DNA of 64,000 nucleotides from Flavobacterium sp. MC2016-06 (GTDB lineage: Bacteria > Bacteroidota > Bacteroidia > Flavobacteriales > Flavobacteriaceae): NCBI RefSeq assembly GCF_009711165.2, contig NZ_WMID02000013.1:1-64000 (forward strand), given 5' to 3'. Below, one piece after another: positions 44,755 to 53,598 of the stretch (position 1 is its first letter; every line of letters begins with the position of its first letter). Under the pieces are notes generated by a model. It searched no databases, was not told the origin of the DNA, and was given only the letters and a program-made list of their open reading frames with translations. The translations under genes were made by a program, and so were the position numbers.

Positions 44755-46503
44755 ATGAAAAGATTTTTAATTCTATTACTAATAAGTTTTCAAGGGCTTA
44801 TGGCTCAAGTTCAATTTGAAGCCAGAGTAAGCAAAAACACGCTTGGACTCAACGAAAGACTTCGTATTGATTTTATCATGAATGTTGACGGAGACAACTT
44901 TGATCAGCCTTCATTTGACGGTTTTAAAGTTACAGCAGGACCAAGCCAGCAGGTAAGCCAGTCTTGGATTAACGGAAGAAGCTCTTTTCAGAAAATATAT
45001 TCTTATATTCTACAACCTAATCAAAAAGGAACAGTTGTTATCAAACAAGCCACGATTGAATATAATGGACAGACTTACAAAACGCTGCCTATAAAAGTTG
45101 TAGTAACAAATGCCGTTGCTCAAGAAAGAGATCCTAATGACAGACCGCAAGGCTCTGGAAGTGAAATGATAAATCTTGTTGCCGAGATTTCAAAAACAAA
45201 TCCGTATGTAAACGAGCCTATTACAGCAGTTTACAAATTATACTTTATGAATATTGGTGTTACCGGTTTTAAAGAATTGGCTAAACCAAAATACAATGAT
45301 TTCTGGAATCAAAATATAGACATCAAACAACTTTCTGTACAAGAAGGAAGTTATCAAGGGCAAAGATGTTATTATGTTGTTTTGAAAAAAACCATTTTAT
45401 ATCCGCAAAAATCTGGAAACTTAACAATCGAACCGCTTTCATTAGACATAGGTGTACAATTGCCAACAAATCGCCGCGATATGTTTGGGCAAATGATTAT
45501 TACTGATGACAACAAAGTGGTTTCGGCCGGTGCAAAAACTATTAATGTAAGACCTCTTCCTGAGTCTACTAAACCGGAAGGTTTTACAGGTGCTGTGGGT
45601 AAATTTAACTTTACAGTAGCGCCATCAAAAACTACATTGAAAAATGGAGAAGGTTTAGATTTAGTGGTTAGCGCTACAGGAACTGGAAACATGAAGTTAT
45701 TCACACTTCCAAAACCTGTTGTGCCAAATGCATTAGAAATGTACGATCCTGTTCATGACGAAAGTGTAACAACGTCATTGTCTGGAATGTCTGGAAGAAT
45801 TTCAGATAAGTATACTATTGTACCGCAATACAAAGGAAAATATGCCATTAAGCCAATGCAGTTTTCTTATTTTGATTTGAGTTCTGGTTCTTATAGAACG
45901 ATAACTTCAGACGAAATAATGATTGATGTTTTAGACGGACCAATGCAGGCAGAAGCAAATGCTACAGCAAACGCTTCTAAAAATGTAATTTCAAAATCAG
46001 ATCAATTTACATACATTAAGACTAAAACGACTTTGACCGCAATTGCTAAAAACGATTTTTACGGCTCAGATTTGTATTATGGATTATTATGGGCACCATT
46101 TATCATTCTGCCGATTATTATTCTCGCTAAAAAGAGAAAAGAGGCCATAGACGGAGATGTTACTGGTAACAGAATTAGAATGAATAATAAACTGGCTAAG
46201 AAATATTTGTCTGAAGCTAAAAAACAGCTTAACAACAAAGAGCCATTTTATATTGCATTAGAAAAAGCAATGCACAATTTCTTGAAAGCTAAACTGCATA
46301 TTGAAACCTCAGAAATGAGTAAAGACAATATCCAAGAATTATTATTGTCTAGAAATTCAAATCCAGAAACGGTGCAAAGTTTTATCAACTTAACAGAAAA
46401 CTGCGAGTTTGCACGTTATGCTCCAGCTTCAAGCGCTTCGATTCAGCAGGATTATGACAAAGCTGTTTTGATTATTTCTGAATTAGAAAAACAAATTGTT
46501 TAG
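44755..46503 (+). CDS. batD: BatD (BatD family protein)
   Basis: The 582-residue protein begins with a signal peptide (MKRFLILLLISFQGLMAQ) and has two or three beta-sandwich domains in the periplasm, a membrane span (about residues 440-460, LLWAPFIILPIIILAK) and a cytoplasmic helical tail ending in KQIV. QFEARVSKNTLGLNERLRID at the start and the PLPESTKPEGFTGAVGKF segment are BatD hallmarks. The ATG at 44755 is chosen because the longer TTG reading has no signal peptide. Probably a structural part of the Bat complex. Confidence 0.93.
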   Translation: MKRFLILLLISFQGLMAQVQFEARVSKNTLGLNERLRIDFIMNVDGDNFDQPSFDGFKVTAGPSQQVSQSWINGRSSFQKIYSYILQPNQKGTVVIKQATIEYNGQTYKTLPIKVVVTNAVAQERDPNDRPQGSGSEMINLVAEISKTNPYVNEPITAVYKLYFMNIGVTGFKELAKPKYNDFWNQNIDIKQLSVQEGSYQGQRCYYVVLKKTILYPQKSGNLTIEPLSLDIGVQLPTNRRDMFGQMIITDDNKVVSAGAKTINVRPLPESTKPEGFTGAVGKFNFTVAPSKTTLKNGEGLDLVVSATGTGNMKLFTLPKPVVPNALEMYDPVHDESVTTSLSGMSGRISDKYTIVPQYKGKYAIKPMQFSYFDLSSGSYRTITSDEIMIDVLDGPMQAEANATANASKNVISKSDQFTYIKTKTTLTAIAKNDFYGSDLYYGLLWAPFIILPIIILAKKRKEAIDGDVTGNRIRMNNKLAKKYLSEAKKQLNNKEPFYIALEKAMHNFLKAKLHIETSEMSKDNIQELLLSRNSNPETVQSFINLTENCEFARYAPASSASIQQDYDKAVLIISELEKQIV

Positions 46504-46525
46504 TTATAAATAATTATTATCGTTT

Positions 46526-46581
46526 GTCAAATCGAGCGGAGTCGAGATTTAATAATGAGTTTTGACTCCGCTCAACTTGAC
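46526..46581. repeat. Palindromic repeat GTCAAATCGAGCGGAGTCGAGA at the batD-batE junction
   Basis: The left arm starts with gtcaaatcgagcggagtcga and the right arm ends gactccgctcaacttgac. The arms pair almost completely around a 12-base loop. A longer batE reading would run through this repeat, so the first ATG is not trusted. Confidence 0.8.
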
Positions 46582-46602
46582 AAAATGAAAAATATAAAGA
46601 AA

Positions 46603-47355
46603 ATGAAAAATATACTATACGTCTTTTTATTAATCTCTCAGGTTTTCTTTGCTCAAAGCAGCTTTGAAAAAGGGAATGCTTTGTATCAAAACGGAAAATA
46701 TCAAGAAGCGATTGACGTTTATGAAAACATTATAAAAGAAGACAAACAACAGTCTGCAGAACTTTATTTTAACTTGGGGAATAGTTATTATAAACTCAAC
46801 AAAGCAGCGCCTTCTATTTATAATTATGAAAAGGCTTTGCTTTTAAAACCAGAAGATGCTGCGTTTTTAAACAATTTAAAATTTGCCAAAAAACTAACAA
46901 TTGACGAAATTAAGGAAGTTCCAAAAGTGGGTTTTGCAAAACTGATCCAGAACTTTACAGGAATTTTTGATTATAATACTTGGGCTAAAATTTCGGTTGG
47001 AATTGCCTTTGCCTTTTTATTAAGTTTCATTGGCTATTATTTTTCAACGCTTACACTTTCAAAAAGAATTTATTTCATCGGAATGTTTATTCTTTTGGTT
47101 GCTTTAACTCTAAGTGTTTCGGCTGGAATGTCTGAAAAAAGTCATTTTGATAACGATCGTCCTGCTATTGTTTTTTCTGAATTAAGTGAAGTTCGCAGCG
47201 AACCTCAAAAAGCAGGTAATGCAATTATTTTACTGCATGAAGGTGCAAAAGTTTACGTCATGGAAACGGTAGGAAGCTGGAAAAAAATTGAATTAACTGA
47301 CGGAACCGAAGGCTGGCTTGATGCTTCTACAATTAAAGAAATAAAAAATTTCTAA
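46603..47355 (+). CDS. batE: BatE, TPR and SH3-like protein
   Basis: The 250-residue protein has a signal peptide (MKNILYVFLLISQVFFAQ), two TPR units (FEKGNALYQNGKYQEAIDVYE and AELYFNLGNSYYKLNKAAPS), two membrane segments (about residues 128-145 and 155-175) and an SH3b-like domain at the C-terminus (VRSEPQKAGNAIILLHEGAKV). It is the last gene of the bat cluster. An alternative ATG at 46585 exists; I prefer 46603, which gives the best signal peptide. Confidence 0.88.
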   Translation: MKNILYVFLLISQVFFAQSSFEKGNALYQNGKYQEAIDVYENIIKEDKQQSAELYFNLGNSYYKLNKAAPSIYNYEKALLLKPEDAAFLNNLKFAKKLTIDEIKEVPKVGFAKLIQNFTGIFDYNTWAKISVGIAFAFLLSFIGYYFSTLTLSKRIYFIGMFILLVALTLSVSAGMSEKSHFDNDRPAIVFSELSEVRSEPQKAGNAIILLHEGAKVYVMETVGSWKKIELTDGTEGWLDASTIKEIKNF

Positions 47356-47356
47356 A

Positions 47357-47519
47357 ATTCCAATAAAGAAATTCCAAATTCCAACAATTAAAAGGAAATT
47401 CCAATAAAAAAAATCCCAAATTCCAATTTTACAGTTGGAATTTGGGATTTTTTATTTGTACTTTATTTTACAATATTTAATCTTAATTGTTGGAATTTGG
47501 AATTTTTTTTATTGGAATT
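47357..47519. repeat. Nested inverted repeat of about 165 bases
   Basis: An inner hairpin (aatcccaaattccaa/ttggaatttgggatt, about 47410-47455) is enclosed by a second pair: left ends aattccaaattccaacaatta, right begins taattgttggaatttggaatt. The two stems could form a large cruciform or double terminator between the convergent batE and VWA genes. Confidence 0.8.
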
Positions 47520-47522
47520 TCC

Positions 47523-49082
47523 TTAATTCGTCGCATCTACAAGACGTACAAACTCGGCTCTGTAACCTTCATCATCATTTGCTAATCCTGATTTTGCCAG
47601 TCTTTTTATTTCATCATTAGATGTATTACTGATATATTTTGACTCTCTTAGTTTTAATCCGAACCAAGCGACGGCTCCGGCAAATTTAAAATCAGATGAA
47701 GTTTTGTCTAACGAAATGTTTTTATCATTAATTGTCTTTACGATTTCGATACTTTTATCACCGTCAGGTTTTTTATATCTAAACTTAATGGTTGCCAATT
47801 CATCACTATAATTAGAATCATCGGTTTTTACTTTTGTATATTTAAGATCAGAAGGAACATAATCACTGTTTACTCCAGTTGGAATAACTTCATACAAAGC
47901 CGTAACTGTATGTCCACTTCCTAATTCTCCCGCATCAACAGCATCATTTTTAAAATCTTCAGCTTTTAATTTTCGGTTTTCATAACCAATTAATCGATAA
48001 GCTTGAACATGTTTTGGGTTGAATTCTATTTGAATTTTTACATCTTTTGCAATGGCAAACATAGATCCTTTAAACTCTTTTCCTAAAAAACGATTGGCTT
48101 CTTGAATATTATCGATATAAGAATAATTTCCATTTCCTTTATCCGCCAAAACTTCCATTTTACTATCCTTATAATTACCCATTCCAAAACCTAAAACAGT
48201 CAAGAAAACACCAGACTTTCTTTTCTCTTCAATTAGTTTTTCCATGTCCTTATCAGAAGAAGCGCCAACATTAAAATCGCCGTCTGTAGCAATAACAACT
48301 CTATTATTACCTTCTTTAATAAAATTTTGCTGTGCTAATTTATAAGCCAGTTCAATTCCTTCACCTCCAGCTGTGCTCCCACCCGCTTGCAGATTATCAA
48401 AAGCATCCATAATTTCATCCTTATCATCTCCAGAAGTTGGTTCTAAAACCACTCCAGCAGAACCAGCATAAACTACAATCGAAACTTTATCTTTAGGACG
48501 AAGTTCTTTTACCAAAATTTTCATCGATTCTTTTAATAATGGCAGTTTATTCGCTTCATCCATCGAACCTGAAACATCAATTAAAAAAACTAAATTTGAA
48601 GCAGGTAAATTGGTCATCGGAATATTTTTTCCCTGCAATCCAATTTTAAGCAATCGGCTGTTTTTGTTCCAAGGACAATCGCTGTATTCCGTATTAATAG
48701 AAAATGGGCTTTCTCCTTCTGGCTGTGGATATTTGTATTTAAAGAAATTCATCATTTCTTCTACACGCACAGCGTCTTTAGGTACTTTTTGTCCATCGTT
48801 TATAAAACGTCTAATATTGGTATATGAAGCATTATCTACATCTATAGAAAAAGTAGAAAGCGGTTCTTTTTTGGGAGACTCAAAAGGGTTTTCTTCAACT
48901 TCTGCGTAACTTTCTGTATTAGGATCAGAAGGTTCATAATTTGGTTCTTCTTGAACAGGAGCTGAAGCATTTACCTGAATTGCTTCATTGTAAACTTCAT
49001 CAGCAGAAGCAGCGTCTTGTTTTTTACAGCTGCATAAAGCAACTAATAGGAATGCCATCAAATAAAAAGATGTGTTTTTCAT
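47523..49082 (-). CDS. VWA lipoprotein (YfbK/DUF3520 family)
   Basis: A 519-residue lipoprotein, lipobox ALCSC (lipid on Cys17 or Cys19). The order is a low-complexity linker (20-60), a conserved N-terminal helical region (LSTFSIDVDNASYTNIRRFI), a VWA domain with intact MIDAS (FLIDVSGSMDEANKLP; further IATDGDFNVG), and a C-terminal DUF3520 part that ends with EGYRAEFVRLVDATN. It is not a Bat gene proper, yet it sits convergent with batE. Function of the family is unknown; binding of a protein partner through MIDAS is likely. Confidence 0.9.
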   Translation of the reverse strand: MKNTSFYLMAFLLVALCSCKKQDAASADEVYNEAIQVNASAPVQEEPNYEPSDPNTESYAEVEENPFESPKKEPLSTFSIDVDNASYTNIRRFINDGQKVPKDAVRVEEMMNFFKYKYPQPEGESPFSINTEYSDCPWNKNSRLLKIGLQGKNIPMTNLPASNLVFLIDVSGSMDEANKLPLLKESMKILVKELRPKDKVSIVVYAGSAGVVLEPTSGDDKDEIMDAFDNLQAGGSTAGGEGIELAYKLAQQNFIKEGNNRVVIATDGDFNVGASSDKDMEKLIEEKRKSGVFLTVLGFGMGNYKDSKMEVLADKGNGNYSYIDNIQEANRFLGKEFKGSMFAIAKDVKIQIEFNPKHVQAYRLIGYENRKLKAEDFKNDAVDAGELGSGHTVTALYEVIPTGVNSDYVPSDLKYTKVKTDDSNYSDELATIKFRYKKPDGDKSIEIVKTINDKNISLDKTSSDFKFAGAVAWFGLKLRESKYISNTSNDEIKRLAKSGLANDDEGYRAEFVRLVDATN

Positions 49083-49381
49083 TAGGTCAAATTTTAAAAT
49101 TGGTGATTATATGTTTTCTACCAAATAAAGACTAGCATTCCGGATGTACTAGTTAAAATTATTTGCCAATTCGCTCAATTCAAATTTGATGCCAACAATC
49201 CTACAAATTTTCGATGTACAGAAAATATATTTTTAACAACACGTTGAGTGCCGCTTTTCAACACATAGAAACAGGATCACAAAAAAAATCTGTGAATTAA
49301 TTATTGTCCAAGATTTCAACCTTAAGATATGTATGATGATTGTATTTGTGCCCAATGATTAAAAATTGGTCAAAAAAGTTA

Positions 49382-49426
49382 GCCACAGATTAAAAGAATT
49401 AAAATGATTTTTTTTTAATCTGTGGC
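49382..49426. repeat. CCACAGATTAAA palindromic repeat, copy 1
   Basis: Palindrome gccacagattaaaagaatt... ending in aatctgtggc. It belongs to a family with copies at 49478-49540 and 36153-36193. The surrounding 465-base gap (49083-49547) has no ORF of interest, only this repeat pair and unstructured AT-rich DNA. Confidence 0.8.
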
Positions 49427-49477
49427 ATAAAATTTTGCCCTATGATAGATAAATTTATACTTTATCAAAAAAAGCTA

Positions 49478-49540
49478 GCCACAGATTAAAAGAATTAAAA
49501 TGAATTTTTAAAATCTGTGCTAATCTTTTTAATCTGTGGC
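49478..49540. repeat. CCACAGATTAAA palindromic repeat, copy 2
   Basis: Same 5' arm as copy 1, then an extra internal 'aatctgtgctaatctt' insertion before the closing aatctgtggc. This suggests partial duplication inside the element. Confidence 0.75.
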
Positions 49541-49547
49541 ATAAAAT

Positions 49548-50111
49548 TTAAAAAGTATACACTTTTAAAGGCGTCACGCAGAAATCTAATTTTACATCCA
49601 ACTCAAAAATATCTTCAATTTCATTTTCAGCCTTAAAAAAAGAAAGTCCAATTTTGATTGTTTCTGGTTTACATTCCGATAAAAATTTATCATAAAAACC
49701 TTTTCCATAACCTACTCGATTTCCTAAAACATCAAAAGCCAAAAGCGGTACAAAAACCACCTCTATCATTTCTGTTGGAACAGGGAGACCGCTTACAGGT
49801 TCTGGAATATTATATTCGTTTCTATCGATTTTAGTATTATCTGTCAATAAAAAATGAGACATAGTGCGGGTTTCAAAATCACTTTTAGAAAGCACAACTT
49901 CTTTATCTTTTCCAGCAAGAAGATGCAAAATATATTCTGTATCAACTTCCTTCTGTTCTTCGATAGGAAGAAAAACATGAAAATACGTTTTATCCCAAAT
50001 GGGCATTTGAATCAAATTATTGGCTATAGCCAGGCTCTTTACTTCAATATCATAAATCACAAAGGGTGCACGAAGATTTTTATAATGTAATCTTAATTCT
50101 TTTTTATTCAT
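49548..50111 (-). CDS. 5-formyltetrahydrofolate cyclo-ligase
   Basis: The ATP-dependent enzyme converts 5-formyl-THF to 5,10-methenyl-THF. 187 residues from the ATG at 50111 (start MNKKELRLHYKNLRAPF). A longer reading starts inside the neighbouring gene and lacks a typical N-terminus. Signatures are FVPLLAFDVLGNRVGYGKGFYDKFL (substrate/ATP loop GxGxGxYD) and ESFxF-like FKAENEIEDI. The ATG overlaps the end of the upstream gene by 8 bases, so the two are translationally coupled. Confidence 0.9.
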   Translation of the reverse strand: MNKKELRLHYKNLRAPFVIYDIEVKSLAIANNLIQMPIWDKTYFHVFLPIEEQKEVDTEYILHLLAGKDKEVVLSKSDFETRTMSHFLLTDNTKIDRNEYNIPEPVSGLPVPTEMIEVVFVPLLAFDVLGNRVGYGKGFYDKFLSECKPETIKIGLSFFKAENEIEDIFELDVKLDFCVTPLKVYTF

Positions 50112-51084
50112 CGACATGATCAGGATAATTTTTAGACATATGATAGATCGCATCACCTTCATACACAATCGGAGAATGATTAGCATTGATGATAAATCCG
50201 TCGTGAGGTGCTTTTACTTTTTGTTCAAATTTACCAAACGGATCTGTAATAATCGCCAGAATAGTTCCTTTGGTTACAAATCTCCCGATCTGATTAAAAT
50301 CATGCAGTAAACCCGAACATTTTGCACGAAGCCAAACAGAGTGTTTAATATAAATAGACGGATCTTCGGCTTCTTCTACAATTTGTTTTGGATCGAGCAT
50401 GTTGAGATAATGCAGTAAACGCTTTACTCCCATCACACCTTCATTGGCAACATCATTATTAATATCTAATGATTTTCCGCCTTCAAACAAAAGCATTTTT
50501 ACATTGGCTTTTTCAGAAGTATTTCTAAACGAACCAGTGATATTTTTAGAATATAGGGTAAACGGCGCATTAAAAACATCGGCTAAAACTTTTAACTCGG
50601 GATTTTTTTCGGTAATTCTAATCTGCGGTGCATTAAAACGGCTTGCACCTCCAGCATGAAAATCGACTGCATAATCTATAATCGGCAGAATATGTTCTAC
50701 AATATTGTACGCAAAACGACTTGCCAGTGATCCTTTTTTACTTCCTGGAAAAACGCGGTTTAAATCACGACCGTCGGGAAACTCACGCGACTTATTTACA
50801 AAACCGTACATGTTAATAACCGGAATACAAATAATAGTTCCAATCATTGGCCGATTAATTTTCTTGCTAATGATTTGGCGCACAATCTCAACACCATTTA
50901 TTTCGTCTCCATGAATTCCTGCCGAAAATAAAATAACAGGTCCTTCAATCTTGGAGCGACGAACAACAACAGGAATATTAAGTTTCGTTGTAGTGTGCAG
51001 CCTTGCGATCTCAATGTTTATGGTTCTGTTTTCTCCTGGCAAAATCGATTCGCCAAAAATAACCAAGGGATTACTATTTTTCAT
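50104..51084 (-). CDS. Succinylglutamate desuccinylase/aspartoacylase family protein
   Basis: The 326-residue zinc-dependent deacylase or carboxypeptidase of the AstE/AspA (M14-like) family has zinc ligands H and E in GIHGDEINGVE (about 57-67) and H in DFHAGG (about 141-146). GRDLNRVFPG is the substrate-binding Arg/Asn segment. The C-terminal beta domain (SGLLHDFNQIGRFVTKGTI) resembles the lipoyl-like domain of this clade. Which acyl-amino acid or peptide it acts on is not known. Confidence 0.85.
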   Translation of the reverse strand: MKNSNPLVIFGESILPGENRTINIEIARLHTTTKLNIPVVVRRSKIEGPVILFSAGIHGDEINGVEIVRQIISKKINRPMIGTIICIPVINMYGFVNKSREFPDGRDLNRVFPGSKKGSLASRFAYNIVEHILPIIDYAVDFHAGGASRFNAPQIRITEKNPELKVLADVFNAPFTLYSKNITGSFRNTSEKANVKMLLFEGGKSLDINNDVANEGVMGVKRLLHYLNMLDPKQIVEEAEDPSIYIKHSVWLRAKCSGLLHDFNQIGRFVTKGTILAIITDPFGKFEQKVKAPHDGFIINANHSPIVYEGDAIYHMSKNYPDHVDE

Positions 51085-51220
51085 ATAGAATTATAAAATC
51101 TAAATATAGAAATTATTCTTTGGATTTCGTAAATTTGAAGCTAAATCAATATTAAGCTTCAAAAACAAATCGAAATAGTTTTGAAAAAAGCTTTTTGAGT
51201 ATCTTCAGAAATAAAAAAGA

Positions 51221-53020
51221 ATGCAAAATCCGTCCTTAGATCTTCAAATTACAACCTTGCCAGACAATCCTGGCGTGTATCAATATTACGATAAAGACGG
51301 GAAAATTTTATATGTTGGAAAAGCAAAAAACTTAAAAAAAAGAGTTTCTTCTTATTTCAATAAAATTCACGATACGGCCAAAACAAATGTCTTGGTAAAA
51401 AAAATTGTAACTATAAAACACATCGTAGTTCCTACCGAAACCGATGCACTTTTATTAGAAAACAATTTAATTAAAACCTTGCAGCCACGCTATAATGTAC
51501 TGTTGCGTGACGACAAAAGTTATCCTTGGCTTTGTATAAAAAAAGAACCTTTCTCGAGAATATTTTCTACTCGAAGAATGGTAAAAGACGGTTCTGAATA
51601 TTTTGGTCCGTACACCAGTTTCAAAACGGTGCATACTATTTTAGATTTAATCAAAGAATTATATCCGCTTAGAACCTGCAATTACGATTTGAGTAAATCT
51701 AACATTGATTCTGGTAAATTTAAAGTTTGCTTAGAATATCATATTGGCAACTGCAAAGGTCCGTGCGAAGGTTTAGAATCTTTAGAAGATTATCAACGAC
51801 AAGTCAATGCGATCCGCGAAATTCTGAAAGGGAATTTTAAAGACAGTATGAAAGATTTTAAACGTTTGATGATCGAATATGCGCAAGATTTACGTTTTGA
51901 AGAAGCGCAAAAAATCAAAGAAAAAATAGAAGTTCTTGAAAATTATCAATCAAGATCAACCATAGTAAATCCGAAAATCACTAACATAGATGTGTTTTCT
52001 ATTGTTTCTGATGAAAGTGCGGCGTATGTAAACTTTTTACAAATTTCGCACGGGTCTATTATTCGTTCTCATACTTTAGAAATGAAGAAAAAGCTGGACG
52101 AAACAGACGAAGAATTATTGGAACTTGCGATAATTGAACTTCGCGAACGTTTTCAATTATTATCTAAAGAAATTATTGTTCCGTTTGAAATTGATTTAGG
52201 CGAAAGTATCAAAACCACCGTTCCACAATTAGGAGACAAAAAACAGATTTTAGATTTATCGATTCGAAATGCTAAGTTTTACCGAATCGAACAATTGAAG
52301 CAATTGCAAATTGTAGATCCAGACCGCCATACCAATCGTATTATGGCGCAGATGCAAAAAGATTTGCGTTTGTCTGTTGAACCAAGACATATAGAATGTT
52401 TTGATAACTCGAATATTCAGGGAACAAATCCTGTTGCTGCTTGTGTTGTTTTTAAAGATGGAAAAGCGAGCAAAAAAGATTACCGCCATTTTAATGTAAA
52501 AACGGTTGAAGGTCCAGACGATTTTGCTTCAATGACCGAAATTGTATACCGACGTTACAAAAGATTATTAGACGAAAAGGAACCTTTACCGCAGTTAATT
52601 ATTATTGACGGTGGAAAAGGACAGCTTTCTGCTGCATTAAAAAGTATTGATGAATTGGGATTACGAGGTAAAATTGCAATCATAGGAATTGCAAAACGCC
52701 TCGAAGAACTTTTTTATCCTGGAGATTCAATTCCGTTGTATTTAGATAAAAAATCAGAAACGCTAAAAGTAATTCAGCAGCTGCGAAACGAAGCGCACCG
52801 ATTTGGAATTACTTTTCACCGTGACAAACGCAGTAAAGCTGCGCTAAATTCTTCTGTTGAAAGCATTCCTGGCATTGGCGAGAAAACGATGCTGACTTTG
52901 ATACAACATTTTAAAAGTGTAAAAAGACTAAAACTCGCTCCAGAAACAGAAATTGCTGCTATTGTAGGACCATCGAAAGCAAAAAAAATTGTCACTTTTT
53001 ACACTAGTAATCCATCATAA
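51221..53020 (+). CDS. uvrC: UvrABC system protein C
   Basis: Nucleotide-excision-repair nuclease of 599 residues. The N-terminal GIY-YIG domain is clear (PGVYQYYDKDGKILYVGKAK, about 18-37), then UvrB-binding UVR motif (LRFEEAQKIKEKIEVLENY), the RNase-H-like endonuclease domain (IECFDNSNIQGTNPVAACV, RRYK, IDGGKGQLSA) and a C-terminal helix-hairpin-helix (SIPGIGEKTMLTLIQHF). The domain set is complete and of normal length. Confidence 0.97.
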   Translation: MQNPSLDLQITTLPDNPGVYQYYDKDGKILYVGKAKNLKKRVSSYFNKIHDTAKTNVLVKKIVTIKHIVVPTETDALLLENNLIKTLQPRYNVLLRDDKSYPWLCIKKEPFSRIFSTRRMVKDGSEYFGPYTSFKTVHTILDLIKELYPLRTCNYDLSKSNIDSGKFKVCLEYHIGNCKGPCEGLESLEDYQRQVNAIREILKGNFKDSMKDFKRLMIEYAQDLRFEEAQKIKEKIEVLENYQSRSTIVNPKITNIDVFSIVSDESAAYVNFLQISHGSIIRSHTLEMKKKLDETDEELLELAIIELRERFQLLSKEIIVPFEIDLGESIKTTVPQLGDKKQILDLSIRNAKFYRIEQLKQLQIVDPDRHTNRIMAQMQKDLRLSVEPRHIECFDNSNIQGTNPVAACVVFKDGKASKKDYRHFNVKTVEGPDDFASMTEIVYRRYKRLLDEKEPLPQLIIIDGGKGQLSAALKSIDELGLRGKIAIIGIAKRLEELFYPGDSIPLYLDKKSETLKVIQQLRNEAHRFGITFHRDKRSKAALNSSVESIPGIGEKTMLTLIQHFKSVKRLKLAPETEIAAIVGPSKAKKIVTFYTSNPS

Positions 53021-53024
53021 TCAA

Positions 53025-53525
53025 ATGAGAGTAATCCTTTTAAGTATTATACTATTCTTTTCGCACCAAAGTTACAGCCAAAAGAAATTTCAATTGCAGC
53101 AAAAGGACCAGACACAAATAAAAATAAACGCTGTAAATGATTTTGAAAAATTAGAAATCACTACTTCTAAAAACAGCAAAATACAAGTTATAGACAGCAT
53201 CGAAACTTCAATTACAGATAAAGAAATGCATGTTGCAATTGAAGATTACAATTTTGATGGTTACAAAGATTTTTCGGTTTATCGTTTAGATGACGGAATG
53301 GGAGTTTATACTATTTATCAAATATTTATTTACAACCCAACAAACGGAAAGTTTAAAGCATTACAAATACCCGTAAACTGTAATCCAGAATGTGACGAAT
53401 TTTGCGATGTACAAATAAACCCGAAAAAGAAAACGCTGCAATCTAGCTGTCGCGGTGGTGCAGGCTGGCATATTGATATTTGGAAATTTGACAAGAACAA
53501 AAACTTAATATTATTAAAGAAATAA
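53025..53525 (+). CDS. Secreted protein of XAC2610-related type, unknown function
   Basis: A 166-residue product from the ATG at 53025 (5 bases after uvrC) with a clean signal peptide (1-20, ending SYSQ). The body carries IEDYNFDGYKDFSVYRLDDG, an acidic loop that resembles EF-hand or FG-GAP calcium loops, a CNPECDEFCD cysteine cluster, and ends in a beta-rich region. The longer reading into uvrC is rejected. Family name from memory; the role is unknown. Possibly co-transcribed with uvrC. Confidence 0.72.
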   Translation: MRVILLSIILFFSHQSYSQKKFQLQQKDQTQIKINAVNDFEKLEITTSKNSKIQVIDSIETSITDKEMHVAIEDYNFDGYKDFSVYRLDDGMGVYTIYQIFIYNPTNGKFKALQIPVNCNPECDEFCDVQINPKKKTLQSSCRGGAGWHIDIWKFDKNKNLILLKK

Positions 53526-53598
53526 TGTTATTAAAACAAAATAGAACTATAAAGTCCAATAATATTTACGACTTTTACAAAACAAACCAGCTATTTCT

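Noticed and set aside
49083..49547. Possible RNA gene in the 465-base spacer after the VWA gene
   Set aside because: Only the palindromic repeat pair stands out. I saw no promoter plus terminator pair and no tRNA-like cloverleaf.
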